A DNA stretch of 64,000 nt from Devosia sp. (GTDB lineage Bacteria > Pseudomonadota > Alphaproteobacteria > Rhizobiales > Devosiaceae), in contig NZ_JAQGJM010000014.1 in NCBI RefSeq assembly GCF_028290625.1, positions 92,854-156,853 on the forward strand. Reading direction: 5' to 3'. Shown piece by piece: positions 26,889 through 35,415 of the stretch (within the stretch, counting starts at the first letter, position 1; each line of letters opens with the position of its first letter). The notes beneath the pieces were generated by a model. That model ran no database searches. It saw only the letters and a list, made by a program, of their open reading frames with translations, and was not told the DNA's origin. The translations under genes were made by a program, and so were the position numbers.

Positions 26889-27509
26889 ATGGACGCCCGT
26901 GTACAGCCCCTCGATACCGAGCCGACTGCCTTGCCCACACGCCTTCGTCCCAGCCAGGCCGAGGCCGAGGCCGCGGTGCGCACGCTGATCGCCTGGGCCG
27001 GCGATGATCCGACTCGCGAGGGCCTGCTGGAAACTCCGGCCCGCGTCGCCCGCTCCTATGGCGAGCTGTTTGCCGGCTACGACCAGAGCCCCAAGGAAAT
27101 CCTCAGCCGCACCTTCAAGGAAGTCGGCGGCTACGATGATATCGTGCTGATGCGCGATATCCCGTTCCATTCGCATTGCGAGCACCACATGGTGCCCTTC
27201 GTCGGAAAGGCCCACATCGCCTACCTGCCCCACGACGGCGTCGTCGGCCTGTCCAAGCTCGCCCGGCTCGTGGAGGTGTTCGCGCGCCGCCTGCAGACCC
27301 AGGAAAATCTTACTGCACAGATCATCGACGCGCTCAACGAGCATCTGGGCCCGCGCGGCGTCGCCGTGATGCTCGAGGCCGAGCACATGTGCATGACCAT
27401 GCGCGGCGTGCGCGCCCACGGCGTCGCCACCATCACCCACCGCTTCACCGGCGTCTTTGCCGAAGACCGCGTCGAGCAGGATCGCTTCTTCGCCATGATC
27501 AAGCGTTGA
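26889..27509 (+). CDS. folE: GTP cyclohydrolase I
   Basis: 206 residues. Converts GTP to dihydroneopterin triphosphate, the first step of folate synthesis. Zinc and active site: [11 protein letters not shown] at 94-104 with C97 and H100, then [12 protein letters not shown], and C168 in [12 protein letters not shown]. The core begins near residue 22; the first 20 residues are unconserved. It faces away from the yidD operon, with about 150 bases in between for promoters. Confidence 0.97.
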   Translation: MDARVQPLDTEPTALPTRLRPSQAEAEAAVRTLIAWAGDDPTREGLLETPARVARSYGELFAGYDQSPKEILSRTFKEVGGYDDIVLMRDIPFHSHCEHHMVPFVGKAHIAYLPHDGVVGLSKLARLVEVFARRLQTQENLTAQIIDALNEHLGPRGVAVMLEAEHMCMTMRGVRAHGVATITHRFTGVFAEDRVEQDRFFAMIKR

Positions 27510-27596
27510 TCCTGCGCTAGACTCGCTGTGCATGCGCGATCAAATGCGTCGGCTCGCGCCGTGGCATAGAATCGGCGTCTCAAGCGAGTTCTGCCC

Positions 27597-28430
27597 ATGT
27601 CCGACGTCGCCAAAATGCTCTGGGTCCTCGAAAGCCGGCTCACCGAACCGGTATCGCTGGATGATCTGGTGGAAGTCACCGGCCGGTCGAAATCCTACCT
27701 GTCGCGCGCCTTTCCGCTGGCCACCGGCTATTCGATCTCAGGGTATATGCGGGCCCGACGGCTCACCGAAGCAGCCCGGAAGCTGGCCGATGGTGCTCCC
27801 GATATTCTGTCGGTAGCGCTCGATGCCGGCTACGGCTCGCACGAGGCATTCACCCGCGCTTTCGGCGATCAGTTCGGCCTCACGCCGGACGAACTTCGCC
27901 GCGGGCGTAATCTGGACAGCATCCAACTTGTGGAGCCTCAACGCATGGATACCACCGCAACAATCGATATCGCCCCGCCCCGTTTCGAAACCCGCTCGCG
28001 CATGCACTTCGCCGGCATCGCCCAGCGCCATCCCATGAACAATCCGGCCGGTATTCCGGCCCAATGGCAGCAGTTCCAGGCCTATATCGGCAATGTCGAG
28101 GGGGCCGTCTCCGACGCCGCCTATGGTATAGTCTGTGGCATAGAAGACGGCGATTTTGACTATATCGTCGCCGTCGAGGTGCGCGAAGGCGTCGATGTTC
28201 AGCCCGAACTCAAGCGCATCACCACTCCTGCCCTGAACTGGGCACGTTTCGTGCATCGGGGCGACGTCACTACCATCCGCGCGACCATCGGCGCTGCCTC
28301 CGAATGGCTCGCCAATGCCGGCCGGGAGCTGAGCGACGCCCCCGTCGCCTTCCTCGAATATTACGGCCCCGCCTTCGATACGGCCACCGGCGCCGGCGAC
28401 ATCGAAATCTGGTTCGGCCTCAAGGCCTGA
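27597..28430 (+). CDS. AraC-family regulator with GyrI-like effector domain
   Basis: 277 residues. The N-terminal 105 residues hold two helix-turn-helix units of the AraC type ([33 protein letters not shown], then [34 protein letters not shown]). The C-terminal half (from [16 protein letters not shown]) is a GyrI/SOUL-like ligand-binding domain, ending IEIWFGLKA. Proteins of this MarA/Rob-plus-GyrI design sense small amphipathic compounds or drugs. No obvious target gene lies next to it; hisI follows immediately. Confidence 0.88.
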   Translation: MSDVAKMLWVLESRLTEPVSLDDLVEVTGRSKSYLSRAFPLATGYSISGYMRARRLTEAARKLADGAPDILSVALDAGYGSHEAFTRAFGDQFGLTPDELRRGRNLDSIQLVEPQRMDTTATIDIAPPRFETRSRMHFAGIAQRHPMNNPAGIPAQWQQFQAYIGNVEGAVSDAAYGIVCGIEDGDFDYIVAVEVREGVDVQPELKRITTPALNWARFVHRGDVTTIRATIGAASEWLANAGRELSDAPVAFLEYYGPAFDTATGAGDIEIWFGLKA

Positions 28431-28443
28431 TCTGGCGCAATCT

Positions 28444-28471
28444 CATGGCGCGGTATAAAAACCGCGCCATG
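28444..28471 (+). promoter_or_regulatory. Perfect 11-base hairpin over the hisI start
   Basis: Inverted repeat catggcgcggt / accgcgccatg around a six-base ataaaa loop. Each arm ends in an ATG-containing CATG; the second is the hisI start at 28469. The stem would hide the start codon and could also weakly terminate the upstream regulator mRNA. No T-run follows. Confidence 0.55.
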
Positions 28472-28915
28472 ACCCTCACCTTTGCCGACGCCAAAACCCT
28501 CAGCCATGCCGAACTCGAAGAAGGCGCCACCCTCGCGCCCGCCTTCGATGCGAACGGCCTCGTCACCGCCGTCACCATGGAGGCCGGCAGCAACGAGTTG
28601 CTGATGCTCGCCCATATGAATGCCGAGGCCCTGGCACTGACGCTGGAAACCGGCTTCGCGCATTACTGGTCCCGGTCGCGCGGCAAAATCTGGAAAAAGG
28701 GCGAAAGCTCCGGCGAATTGCAGCGCGTGGTCGAATTGCGCGTCGATTGCGACCAGGACGCCATCGTGTTGCTGGTCGAACAAACCGGCCGCGGCGCCGC
28801 CTGCCACACCGGGCGCAAATCCTGCTTCTACCGCCGCGTGGTCACCAAGGACGGGGCCGCGACGCTGGAAGACACCGGCCTACCCAAACTCTTCGACCCC
28901 AAGGACGTTTACTGA
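28469..28915 (+). CDS. hisI: Phosphoribosyl-AMP cyclohydrolase
   Basis: 148 residues. Opens the purine ring of PR-AMP in histidine synthesis. Metal sites: VDCDQDA with C94 at 92-98, and [15 protein letters not shown] with C112 and C119. The front reads [25 protein letters not shown], as in monofunctional alphaproteobacterial HisI. An ATG at 28445 would add eight residues, but the start at 28469 fits the family better. Both ATGs lie within a perfect hairpin. The 3' end overlaps the convergent rhomboid gene by seven bases. Confidence 0.94.
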   Translation: MTLTFADAKTLSHAELEEGATLAPAFDANGLVTAVTMEAGSNELLMLAHMNAEALALTLETGFAHYWSRSRGKIWKKGESSGELQRVVELRVDCDQDAIVLLVEQTGRGAACHTGRKSCFYRRVVTKDGAATLEDTGLPKLFDPKDVY

Positions 28916-29652
28916 CGTCGTTCGAACAGACCGACAAGAAGGAACCCCGCGAAAAACCCGCCCAGATGCGCCTGCCAGGCCACCTGCACATTGGTGCCGG
29001 TGAAAATCGGGAGCAGCGGCACGGCGGCGTTCAGCACCACCCAGATTAGGATGAACATGCGCGCCCGCGTGTCCTTGGCCAGATCGGCGAAACTCGCCAG
29101 TCGCCGCCCCACCGGCACGCGCTCGCCCGTCTCGGGATTCTGCATCACCAGCACCGGCTGGAAAATGAACCGCACCGCCGCCCCCGTCAGGCCGGCTATC
29201 CCGCCCGATGCACCCACCAGATAGGCTCCGCTCCACAGCGTCGTCGCCGCGAAGAGCGCCGCACCGGCCGCTGAGGACACAAAGAACAGAATCAGCGTCG
29301 GCCCCGCCCCATAGCGCCGCGCGATCGGCGTTCCGAAAATCGCCAGCCACGCCATGTTGATCAGCAGGTGGTCCCAGCCGCCATGCAGCAGCGCATGGGT
29401 AAACGGCGTCCAGATCAGCGGCAGCCCCAGCGACAGGTTGTCTCCGGCCGCCACTATGCGCAGCGGCAGAAACGCGAACCAGAAAATCAGTTGCCCATAT
29501 CCATCCTGGTTAAGAACAAAGGTTGACGCCGCCTGAATGGCGACCATGACGCCGATCATCGCCGTAATCACGCCCGGCAGCAGGAAAACCGGCTCGCGCC
29601 CGCTCGCCCTGACATTTTCCGAGCCCGGCGCGTGTGGTCCTTGTTCACTCAT
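28909..29652 (-). CDS. Rhomboid family intramembrane serine protease
   Basis: 247 residues and six membrane helices. It has [11 protein letters not shown] near 90-100 and the nucleophile serine S149 in GASGGIAG, with H229 in AHLGGFFAG forming the catalytic dyad. Rhomboids cleave membrane proteins within the bilayer; the substrate is not known here. The ATG at 29652 has a ggag site. About 40 residues of unstructured front precede the first helix. A CtrA-type box lies 73 bases upstream. Confidence 0.9.
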   Translation of the reverse strand: MSEQGPHAPGSENVRASGREPVFLLPGVITAMIGVMVAIQAASTFVLNQDGYGQLIFWFAFLPLRIVAAGDNLSLGLPLIWTPFTHALLHGGWDHLLINMAWLAIFGTPIARRYGAGPTLILFFVSSAAGAALFAATTLWSGAYLVGASGGIAGLTGAAVRFIFQPVLVMQNPETGERVPVGRRLASFADLAKDTRARMFILIWVVLNAAVPLLPIFTGTNVQVAWQAHLGGFFAGFLLVGLFERRQ

Positions 29653-29724
29653 CACTTCGCTCCGACTCGCAGGCGCCACGCCGCTCTGGCACTTCTTTTC
29701 CACATTGGGACACCCACGTTAACC

Positions 29725-29739
29725 TTAACTATCCTTTAA
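29725..29739. promoter_or_regulatory. CtrA-type box TTAA-N7-TTAA
   Basis: A perfect TTAACTATCCTTTAA box in the gap between the rhomboid and the PAS-protein genes, with an extra TTAACC half-site just before it. Either gene, or both, could be the target. Confidence 0.45.
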
Positions 29740-29830
29740 TGGCGCTTTTGCCCCGCCCTTTTGCCAATGTCATCCCACGGCGGAAGCGTTCCCTTTGGGG
29801 TCGAGCGCGAGTCCATTTGGGTCATGACGA

Positions 29831-30475
29831 ATGCAAAAGACGAGCACCAAGACGCTCTACGAATATTGGAACGGCATTCGCGGTGCGCGCAGCGCTCCCG
29901 ACCGCAAGGATATCGACCCAACCCGCATTCGCGAAGCCCTGGCTAATACCTTCATCCTGGAACTGGATGAAGACGAGAAATTCTCGTTCCGCCTGGCTGG
30001 CTCGCACCTCTGCACTGCCTATTCGCGCGAACTCAAGGGCCGCTCCTTCTCCGGCCTCTGGCATGAACGCGACAAGGACGCGCTCGATACCCTGATGCGC
30101 GCCGTCACCGAAGATCATGCCGTCGCCCTCGTGACCTTCCAGGGCACCACCGCGATCAACACCAAGACCAGCTTCGAGACCATCCTGATGCCGCTGCGCC
30201 ACAACGGCTCGACCCATACCCGCATGCTTGGCGCCATGACCGCCCTTGATGAGCCCTATTGGCTCGGCGTGCAGCCGATCATGGAACAGCGCATCACCGG
30301 ACTGCGCCTGATCTGGCCGGACGACGTGGCGATGCAGGACGTTGCCAGCGACGTGGCCACCACGGTCAACAGCGATATCGGCTACTCCTCGCCGGTCGCC
30401 ATGCCCGCAGTAGTGTTCGGGCGCAGCGCTCGCCGCTATGCCCATCTGGCGGTCATCGATGGTGGCCGTCAGTAA
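29831..30475 (+). CDS. PAS-like domain protein, single domain
   Basis: 214 residues. The front has a LYEYWNGIRGARSAPDRKDIDPTRIREALANTFILELDEDEKFSFRLAG layout typical of the single-domain PAS_5/DUF1457 group common in alphaproteobacteria, and no kinase or enzyme domain follows. These are thought to be signalling accessory proteins. It precedes a PilZ protein in the same direction, about 125 bases upstream, suggesting a linked c-di-GMP or cell-cycle signalling set. The function is inferred. Confidence 0.8.
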   Translation: MQKTSTKTLYEYWNGIRGARSAPDRKDIDPTRIREALANTFILELDEDEKFSFRLAGSHLCTAYSRELKGRSFSGLWHERDKDALDTLMRAVTEDHAVALVTFQGTTAINTKTSFETILMPLRHNGSTHTRMLGAMTALDEPYWLGVQPIMEQRITGLRLIWPDDVAMQDVASDVATTVNSDIGYSSPVAMPAVVFGRSARRYAHLAVIDGGRQ

Positions 30476-30599
30476 GCAAACTGCTGCGCGGCGACGACCA
30501 ATTTGAACCTGATTTGCCGCGCTTCAATGCCGGCAGATACAACCATGCGTTAACCAAAACCCGATAGCGTGATCATAGAGTCACAGCTTTTTATCGGTC

Positions 30600-31238
30600 A
30601 TGCGCATGCTCAGCGACGATATTCCATCTCCGCAGTTCATCGCCCCGTTGCGGACGCGCGCCGAAAAAGTGCGCTTCCAGCGCGTGAAGGTTTCCGTGCT
30701 CGGCCGCTACATGCTGGCCGATCGCCGTGAGTTCCCCTGCCAGGTGCTGGAGATGTCGCCCGGCGAAGCCATGGTTATCGCGCCGGTCTCCGGCGTCGTC
30801 GGTGAGCGCGTCATCGCCTATATCGATCATATCGGGCGCATCGAAGGCACCATCATCGAACAGGTCGAGGGTGGTTTCCTGATGGAAGTGGCCGCCTCCC
30901 CGCGCAAGCGTGACAGGATGGCCGCCCAGCTCACCTGGCTGGCCAACAAGGACGTCCTCAATCTGCCCGAGGATCGCCGCCACGAACGCGTCGTGCCCGA
31001 CAACCGCCATTCCACCGTCGTGCTCGACGATGGCCGTCGCTATAACTGCAAGATCATCGATATCTCGCTCTCCGGCGCCGCCATCGAACTCGATGTGCGC
31101 CCCGCCATGGGCACGCCCGTCACCCTGGGCCGCATGCGCGCCCGCGTGGTCCGCCATTTCCAGAATGGCGTCGCCGTCGAATTCGCCTCCGCCCAGGAAA
31201 TGCTGACCGTGGTGCAGCAGAACCTGCGCATGAACTAG
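30600..31238 (+). CDS. PilZ domain protein
   Basis: 212 residues with two PilZ-like units. The second has the c-di-GMP motif RRHERV near the 120s followed by DISLSGAAIEL, which matches the RxxxR plus D/N-x-S-x-x-G pattern. The first unit (VKVSVLGRYML, VLEMSPGEAMVIA) is degenerate. It would change some target, such as flagella, polysaccharide export or transcription, in response to c-di-GMP. It has no membrane segment. The partner is unknown. Confidence 0.87.
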   Translation: MRMLSDDIPSPQFIAPLRTRAEKVRFQRVKVSVLGRYMLADRREFPCQVLEMSPGEAMVIAPVSGVVGERVIAYIDHIGRIEGTIIEQVEGGFLMEVAASPRKRDRMAAQLTWLANKDVLNLPEDRRHERVVPDNRHSTVVLDDGRRYNCKIIDISLSGAAIELDVRPAMGTPVTLGRMRARVVRHFQNGVAVEFASAQEMLTVVQQNLRMN

Positions 31239-31301
31239 CCACCTCATCGGTCTTGCGCCCCGACCGCCTCAGCCGCTAGCCTGCTTGGCGAAGGAGGACG
31301 C

Positions 31302-31703
31302 ATGGACACAAAGCAAAAGCACCGGATCTATTCGATCAGCCTCGCCAGTGTTTATCCGCACTATGTGACGAAGGTCGAGAAAAAGGCGCGTAGCCAGTCC
31401 GAGCTGGAAGAGGTCATCTGCTGGCTCACCGGCCACAACCCCGAAACGCTGCAGCGGGAATTGGTCAACAAGACCAATCTCGAGGACTTTTTCGCCCAGG
31501 CTCCGCACATGAACCCGTCCCGGTCGTTGATCACCGGCGTCGTCTGCGGCATTCGCGTGGAGGATATCGAAGAACCCCTCATGCGCGAAATCCGCTACAT
31601 GGACAAACTCGTGGACGAACTGGCCAAGGGCAAGGCCATGGAGAAAATCCTGCGGACTCAGAAACTGAGCGCCACCACCCAAGCCCCTGTTCCGCATAGT
31701 TAA
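31302..31703 (+). CDS. DUF2200 domain-containing protein
   Basis: 133 residues. [38 protein letters not shown] fits DUF2200, a small single-domain family of unknown function found in many bacteria. The ATG is preceded by a very strong gaaggagga site. No signal peptide. It is followed by a hairpin-containing gap and the transglutaminase-like gene. Confidence 0.85.
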   Translation: MDTKQKHRIYSISLASVYPHYVTKVEKKARSQSELEEVICWLTGHNPETLQRELVNKTNLEDFFAQAPHMNPSRSLITGVVCGIRVEDIEEPLMREIRYMDKLVDELAKGKAMEKILRTQKLSATTQAPVPHS

Positions 31704-31808
31704 TCGCGCCTGAATCAGGTCGATAAAACTCGATTCAAAACTGCATTGTAGTTTTCGGACCGACGAAATTCGGTCCCCCTAGGTTGGTCTCCATCAGGGA
31801 GATCAACA

Positions 31809-32435
31809 ATGTCATTCACTCAAAAGGGACTGCCGGCGGCGCTGATTGGCGCAGTTCTGGCTCTGGCGGCGGTCATCGCGCCGGCCCACGCCTTCGACAC
31901 GTCCAACGTCGCTTTCATCCAGACGCTCGATGCCACTACCTCTATTCCGGTCGGCGCCGCCGAGTTCTGCAAGACCCACCGCGATGAATGCCGGCCTAAT
32001 GCCGTGGTCGTGCCTGCCGTCAACCTGGACGAAGCCTCCTGGAGCCAGTTGCTCACCGTCAACGCTACCGTCAACCAGACCGTGGTGCCGGTGACCGATC
32101 AGGACCTCTACAACGTCTCCGAATTCTGGACCTATCCCAACGGCTATGGCGATTGCGAAGACATCGCGCTGGAAAAGCGCCGCGACCTGATCGCCGCCGG
32201 CTGGCCCGCCAGCACCCTGTTGATGGCCGTGGTTCGCGAACGCAATGGCGACGGCCATGCCGTACTGATGGTGCGCACCGACCGCGGCGATCTCGTCCTC
32301 GACAACCAGGTAGGCGAAGTGAGCCTCTGGAGCGAAACGCCCTACCATTACATCAAGCGCCAATCCCAGGCCGATGCCGGCAAATGGGTCGACATGATCG
32401 ACGACCGCCCAGTCATCGTGGCCGCGGCGAACTAA
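31809..32435 (+). CDS. Transglutaminase-like cysteine peptidase (BTLCP family)
   Basis: 208 residues with a clear signal peptide (PAALIGAVLALAAVIAPAHA, cut before FDTS). The predicted catalytic triad is C116 in GYGDCEDIAL, H150 in DGHAVLMV and D165 in DLVLDNQ, the layout of the bacterial transglutaminase-like cysteine peptidases. The group includes LapG, a periplasmic protease that frees surface adhesins under c-di-GMP control, although LapD/LapA are not seen here. The PilZ gene nearby makes such a link attractive but unproven. Periplasmic. Confidence 0.87.
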   Translation: MSFTQKGLPAALIGAVLALAAVIAPAHAFDTSNVAFIQTLDATTSIPVGAAEFCKTHRDECRPNAVVVPAVNLDEASWSQLLTVNATVNQTVVPVTDQDLYNVSEFWTYPNGYGDCEDIALEKRRDLIAAGWPASTLLMAVVRERNGDGHAVLMVRTDRGDLVLDNQVGEVSLWSETPYHYIKRQSQADAGKWVDMIDDRPVIVAAAN

Positions 32436-32488
32436 AGACAGAAGTTTCCGGGTCCCGCCAAAAGCCTATCCCTGATAGGGGCCCGATG

Positions 32489-32526
32489 AATGAGGCCAGT
32501 TCCGCGTAAGCGAAACTGGCCTCATT
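32489..32526 (+). terminator. Intrinsic terminator
   Basis: Arms aatgaggccagtt / aactggcctcatt, a 13-base stem (plus one mismatch and one pair), closed by a short loop and followed by gtttt. It ends the transcript of the transglutaminase-like gene. Its stem is nearly the same as that at 33816-33851. Confidence 0.75.
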
Positions 32527-32547
32527 GTTTTAGCAAACCAATTAGCA

Positions 32548-32576
32548 TTGACTCATCAATTAGCGTTCGCTATTGG
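32548..32576 (+). promoter_or_regulatory. Sigma70-type promoter with overlapping operator-like repeats
   Basis: TTGACT at 32548-32553, a 17-base spacer, then TATTGG at 32571-32576. The next gene's ATG is only six bases further, so the mRNA may be leaderless. The attagc elements at about 32541 and 32559 and the inverted gctattgg give arms that an ArsR-type repressor could bind. Confidence 0.45.
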
Positions 32577-32582
32577 TTCGTT

Positions 32583-32912
32583 ATGACCCAAGCCGCCCCC
32601 ATCAACGCCGTCATGCGCGCCCTCGCCGATCCCACGCGGCGAGCCGTGTTCGAGCAAATCGTCAGCGCCAATGAGATCACCGTCGTCGAACTGACGCGCG
32701 GCAGCGGCGTGACGCAGGGTGCCGTTTCCCAACACCTCAAGGCCCTCAAGCAGGCCGGCCTGGTCGCCGAGCGCCCCGAGGGTCGCAATGTCTATTACCG
32801 CGCCGAGCCTGAGGGCCTCGCCCCGCTGGTCGATTGGATGAGCCATTACGGCGTGTTCTGGCGCGAGCGCTTCGCCAATCTTCGCACTCTTCTCAAGGAA
32901 ATCGATCCATGA
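32583..32912 (+). CDS. ArsR/SmtB-family regulator
   Basis: 109 residues. Winged helix with ALADPTRRAVFEQIV, then GSGVTQGAVSQHLKALKQAGLVAERPEGRNVYYRAEPEGL, the recognition helix and wing of ArsR repressors. No CxC metal-binding motif is present in the alpha-3 region, so it is probably not a metal sensor. It starts at 32583 without a Shine-Dalgarno site. The stop overlaps the SRPBCC start (ATGA), the usual arrangement of this regulator with an AHSA1-type gene. Confidence 0.93.
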   Translation: MTQAAPINAVMRALADPTRRAVFEQIVSANEITVVELTRGSGVTQGAVSQHLKALKQAGLVAERPEGRNVYYRAEPEGLAPLVDWMSHYGVFWRERFANLRTLLKEIDP

Positions 32913-33373
32913 CCGACGCCGCGTTGAAACCCGCCACGCAGGACATCGTCGTCGACGAAGTCTTCCCACACACACCCGAGACCATCTGGAATGCGCTGAC
33001 CAATGGCGCGCTCATTGAGCGCTGGCTGATGGCGCCAAAAGGGTTCGCGCCCGTCCCTGGTACCCATTTCACCTATCAGACCACGCCGGCCGGTCTTTGG
33101 GATGGCGTCATTCGATGCCAGGTATTGGAGGTGATCCCCAACGAGCGTTTCGTCTACGCCTGGAAAGGCGGCCACGAGAGCAATCAGGGCTACGGTTCGC
33201 GGCTCGACACACGGGTCACGTTCATTCTTTCCAAGGTCGACGGCGGCACCCGCCTTCGCCTCGTCCATTCCGGCTTCGTCATGCCGGTGAACGATGTCGC
33301 GTTCCAGAACATGAGTGAGGGCTGGAAGAAAATCGTCCCCCGCCTCACCACCATCATCGACGAGCAGGCCTGA
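32909..33373 (+). CDS. SRPBCC/AHSA1-type ligand-binding protein
   Basis: 154 residues. IVVDEVFPHTPETIWNALTNGALIERWL at the front and FQNMSEGWKKIVPRLTTII at the end frame the START/AHSA1 helix-grip fold, which forms a deep hydrophobic pocket. These pair with ArsR regulators in many bacteria; the ligand is unknown. Overlaps the regulator by four bases and is followed by the GFA gene after ten bases. Confidence 0.9.
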   Translation: MTDAALKPATQDIVVDEVFPHTPETIWNALTNGALIERWLMAPKGFAPVPGTHFTYQTTPAGLWDGVIRCQVLEVIPNERFVYAWKGGHESNQGYGSRLDTRVTFILSKVDGGTRLRLVHSGFVMPVNDVAFQNMSEGWKKIVPRLTTIIDEQA

Positions 33374-33383
33374 GGACTAGCAG

Positions 33384-33800
33384 ATGAGCCAGCCCTACAC
33401 CGGAGGATGCGCCTGCGGCGTGATCCGCTACGAAATCTCGGCCGAGCCGATAGCGATGAACGATTGCCAGTGCCGCGATTGCCAGAGCACGAGCGGCACC
33501 GGCCACGGTTCCTACCTGACGTTCCCGAGCCGCCAGGCGGTGACCCTCACTGGCAAAGCCACCCATTGGGACATGATCGGCGACAGCGGCAACACCAAGA
33601 CGCGCGGTTTCTGCCCCGCCTGCGGTTCTCCCGTCTACCTGACCTTCTCGGCCATGCCGGATCTCTTCACCATCCATGCCGCAAGCCTCGACGATCCAGC
33701 CCGATACCGGCCACAAATGGCGACCTACACCATGCGCGGCCACGCCTGGGATCACCTCGACCCCACCGTACCGAAATTCGAAAAGATGCCGCCAATGTGA
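33384..33800 (+). CDS. GFA family zinc protein
   Basis: 138 residues. Zinc cysteines at C9 and C11 (CAC), C28, C30 and C33 (CQCRDC), and C77 and C80 (CPAC) match the glutathione-dependent formaldehyde-activating enzyme-like fold. Most family members have no proven activity and the link to formaldehyde is historical. It is the third gene of a small regulator cassette ending at a strong terminator. Confidence 0.9.
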   Translation: MSQPYTGGCACGVIRYEISAEPIAMNDCQCRDCQSTSGTGHGSYLTFPSRQAVTLTGKATHWDMIGDSGNTKTRGFCPACGSPVYLTFSAMPDLFTIHAASLDDPARYRPQMATYTMRGHAWDHLDPTVPKFEKMPPM

Positions 33801-33815
33801 AGGTAGTCGCTAACG

Positions 33816-33851
33816 AATGAGGCCAGCTTCTTTTTTGAAGCTGGCCTCATT
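33816..33851. terminator. Strong hairpin terminator
   Basis: Perfect 15-base stem (aatgaggccagcttc and its complement) around a loop of six T. It lies between the GFA gene and the convergent membrane protein gene and could serve both. The stem shares its outer 11 bases with the terminator at 32489. Confidence 0.75.
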
Positions 33852-33875
33852 GCCATTCGCGAATGGACGTCGAGA

Positions 33876-34196
33876 TTAGTGCTGCACGAAGACGTAGACG
33901 CCCATGATCAGCAGACCGGTGACGAAGGCCCAGCCGAAAGCCACGATGGCAGACACCAGTGCCGAACCCATTGTGACTGCATTGTTTTCTTCATGGTTCC
34001 AGCCCATCTGCAGCATGATGTAGGGGCCGCAGAAAAAGCTCATCACCAGATGTCCCATGGACGCGAACACGGTTGCCCCGTCATAGCGCAATATCGCCGG
34101 CTGGCGCAGGCGCCACTGATAGAGATGGGTGCCGGCCCCGGCGACGCACAAACCCACGCCGATGATTATTGCTGCAGCAAGCAATTCGCGACCCAT
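33876..34196 (-). CDS. Conserved small membrane protein
   Basis: 106 residues from the ATG at 34196. Three hydrophobic segments (ELLAAAIIIGVGLCVAGAG, FASMGHLVMSFFCGPYIML and SAIVAFGWAFVTGLLIMGVYVF) with a conserved-looking GPYIMLQMGW turn. It resembles the unnamed DUF6949-like Hyphomicrobiales family, but I am not sure of that number. A CtrA-type box lies 43 bases upstream. Function unknown. Confidence 0.65.
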   Translation of the reverse strand: MGRELLAAAIIIGVGLCVAGAGTHLYQWRLRQPAILRYDGATVFASMGHLVMSFFCGPYIMLQMGWNHEENNAVTMGSALVSAIVAFGWAFVTGLLIMGVYVFVQH

Positions 34197-34238
34197 ACTC
34201 AACGCCCCCGCTGGCCGATCCCTGGAAATCGGCCACTG

Positions 34239-34253
34239 TTAACCCTTCATTAA
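34239..34253. promoter_or_regulatory. CtrA-type box TTAA-N7-TTAA
   Basis: A perfect TTAACCCTTCATTAA box between the divergent genes at 34196 (minus) and 34313 (plus), placed to control one or both. Confidence 0.5.
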
Positions 34254-34312
34254 GCATATTGCGGGCTCTATGCCATGTCACCTCTCCTCGGCTGAACTGG
34301 TTAATTCTGGTC

Positions 34313-34966
34313 ATGCGCACCCATGCGGCCGCACCGCAGCCCAGCTCGCTCGGCTTCAACCTTGCCGGCATTGCCGTTCTGGTGCTGTTGCTGGCCGTCG
34401 GCGCCGCCTACGTGGTCGACATTCTGGGCAAGAACAACCGCGCCGCGCCGCCGAGCCTCACTGACAAAAACACCGTCGCCATTGCTGTTGCCGGCAAGGA
34501 ACTGACGATACCGTCATCATGGTTTCGTTACGGCGAGCAATTGCGCGGCGGATTCGTCAACCAGATCGACTTGCACGTGCTGCTGGGCGAAAGCGCCATA
34601 CCGGTCGATGTGACGCTGCTGCCGCGTAGCCGCGTCCGCCCGAGCGCCATCCTGCTCGATGGCGTCTATCTACATCAATTTGACGATGACACCCTGAGCG
34701 GTGTCGCGGGCCTAGTCGGCAAGCCGCTGCACGATGGCGATGGCTTTACCGGCGAAAGCGTCTGGTACGATGCGCTGGCAGCCAATCCATTCGTCGCCAA
34801 ATGCCTGGCGCCCGTCCGCAAGGATGAGCCGGTGCAATGCCTGCGCACGGTGTTCCTGCCCAGCGGCATCGCGGCGGTCTACGCCTTCGACGCCAGCGCC
34901 CTGCAATCCTGGCGCCAGTTCGATTCCGAAATGCAAAAATGGCTGGGTCAGATCGGGGCTTGGTAG
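34313..34966 (+). CDS. Membrane-anchored protein, unknown function
   Basis: 217 residues from the ATG at 34313. A single N-terminal helix (FNLAGIAVLVLLLAVGAAYVVDIL) anchors the protein, and the rest is outside the membrane: KELTIPSSWFRYGEQLRGGFVNQIDLHVLL, then a region with two cysteines (FVAKCLAPVRKDEPVQCLRTVFLP) that may form a disulfide. No named family comes to mind, though this arrangement is common in Hyphomicrobiales. Confidence 0.65.
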   Translation: MRTHAAAPQPSSLGFNLAGIAVLVLLLAVGAAYVVDILGKNNRAAPPSLTDKNTVAIAVAGKELTIPSSWFRYGEQLRGGFVNQIDLHVLLGESAIPVDVTLLPRSRVRPSAILLDGVYLHQFDDDTLSGVAGLVGKPLHDGDGFTGESVWYDALAANPFVAKCLAPVRKDEPVQCLRTVFLPSGIAAVYAFDASALQSWRQFDSEMQKWLGQIGAW

Positions 34967-35002
34967 GGGCCATTGACCCCGGCCAACCTAGGCATGGTGG
35001 CA

Positions 35003-35127
35003 CGCCCTCGTGGTTCGAGGGTCGCTCCGCTGCCACCTCACTATGAGGACTACTTAAAAACCCCAAGTCGAGCAGTAGCCCTCATGGTGAGGTGCGAGCC
35101 CTTTGCGAGCCTCGAACCACGAGGGCG
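35003..35127. repeat. Long palindromic intergenic element
   Basis: Outer arms of 23 bases (35003-35025 and 35105-35127, one mismatch; 16 bases around the ccctcgtggttcgagg core match perfectly) and inner arms (about 35033-35053 and 35073-35093) that also pair. It would form a long double hairpin. This kind of CCTCGTGGTTCGAGG repeat is dispersed in alphaproteobacterial genomes. It lies between the genes at 34966 and 35154; no gene is present. Confidence 0.7.
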
Positions 35128-35153
35128 CGCCCCAAAGCTCAGCAGAGTAGTTT

Positions 35154-35378
35154 TCAGCCTATGTCTTCCAAGTCGATGTCCAAGATCGACATGTTGAAGA
35201 TATATGACTTGTCGCCGTCCTCGTCGTCGAGGTGGATGAGACCGACCGATTCATCGCCGATGAACACTTCCACCGAATCGTTGAGCTTGTGGCGCGGCCG
35301 CACGTCGATGTTCTTGTTGTTGAACTTCACCTGCAAAAACTTCTGCAGCTTGAGGATCTCGGGCTGATTCACTGTCAC
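35154..35378 (-). CDS. DUF3126 family protein
   Basis: About 74 residues. The body (EILKLQKFLQVKFNNKNIDVRPRHKLNDSVEVFIGDESVGLIHLDDEDGDKSYIFNMSILDIDLEDIG) is a strong match to DUF3126, with its IGD and DDEDGD motifs. Two GTG starts are possible (35378 and 35372); no ATG fits. It is downstream of cysE, in the same direction, with 37 bases between them. Function unknown. Confidence 0.9.
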   Translation of the reverse strand: MTVNQPEILKLQKFLQVKFNNKNIDVRPRHKLNDSVEVFIGDESVGLIHLDDEDGDKSYIFNMSILDIDLEDIG

Positions 35379-35415
35379 GCGTCCTATTGTTTGGCTAAGG
35401 CCGCAATGTAGGGCC

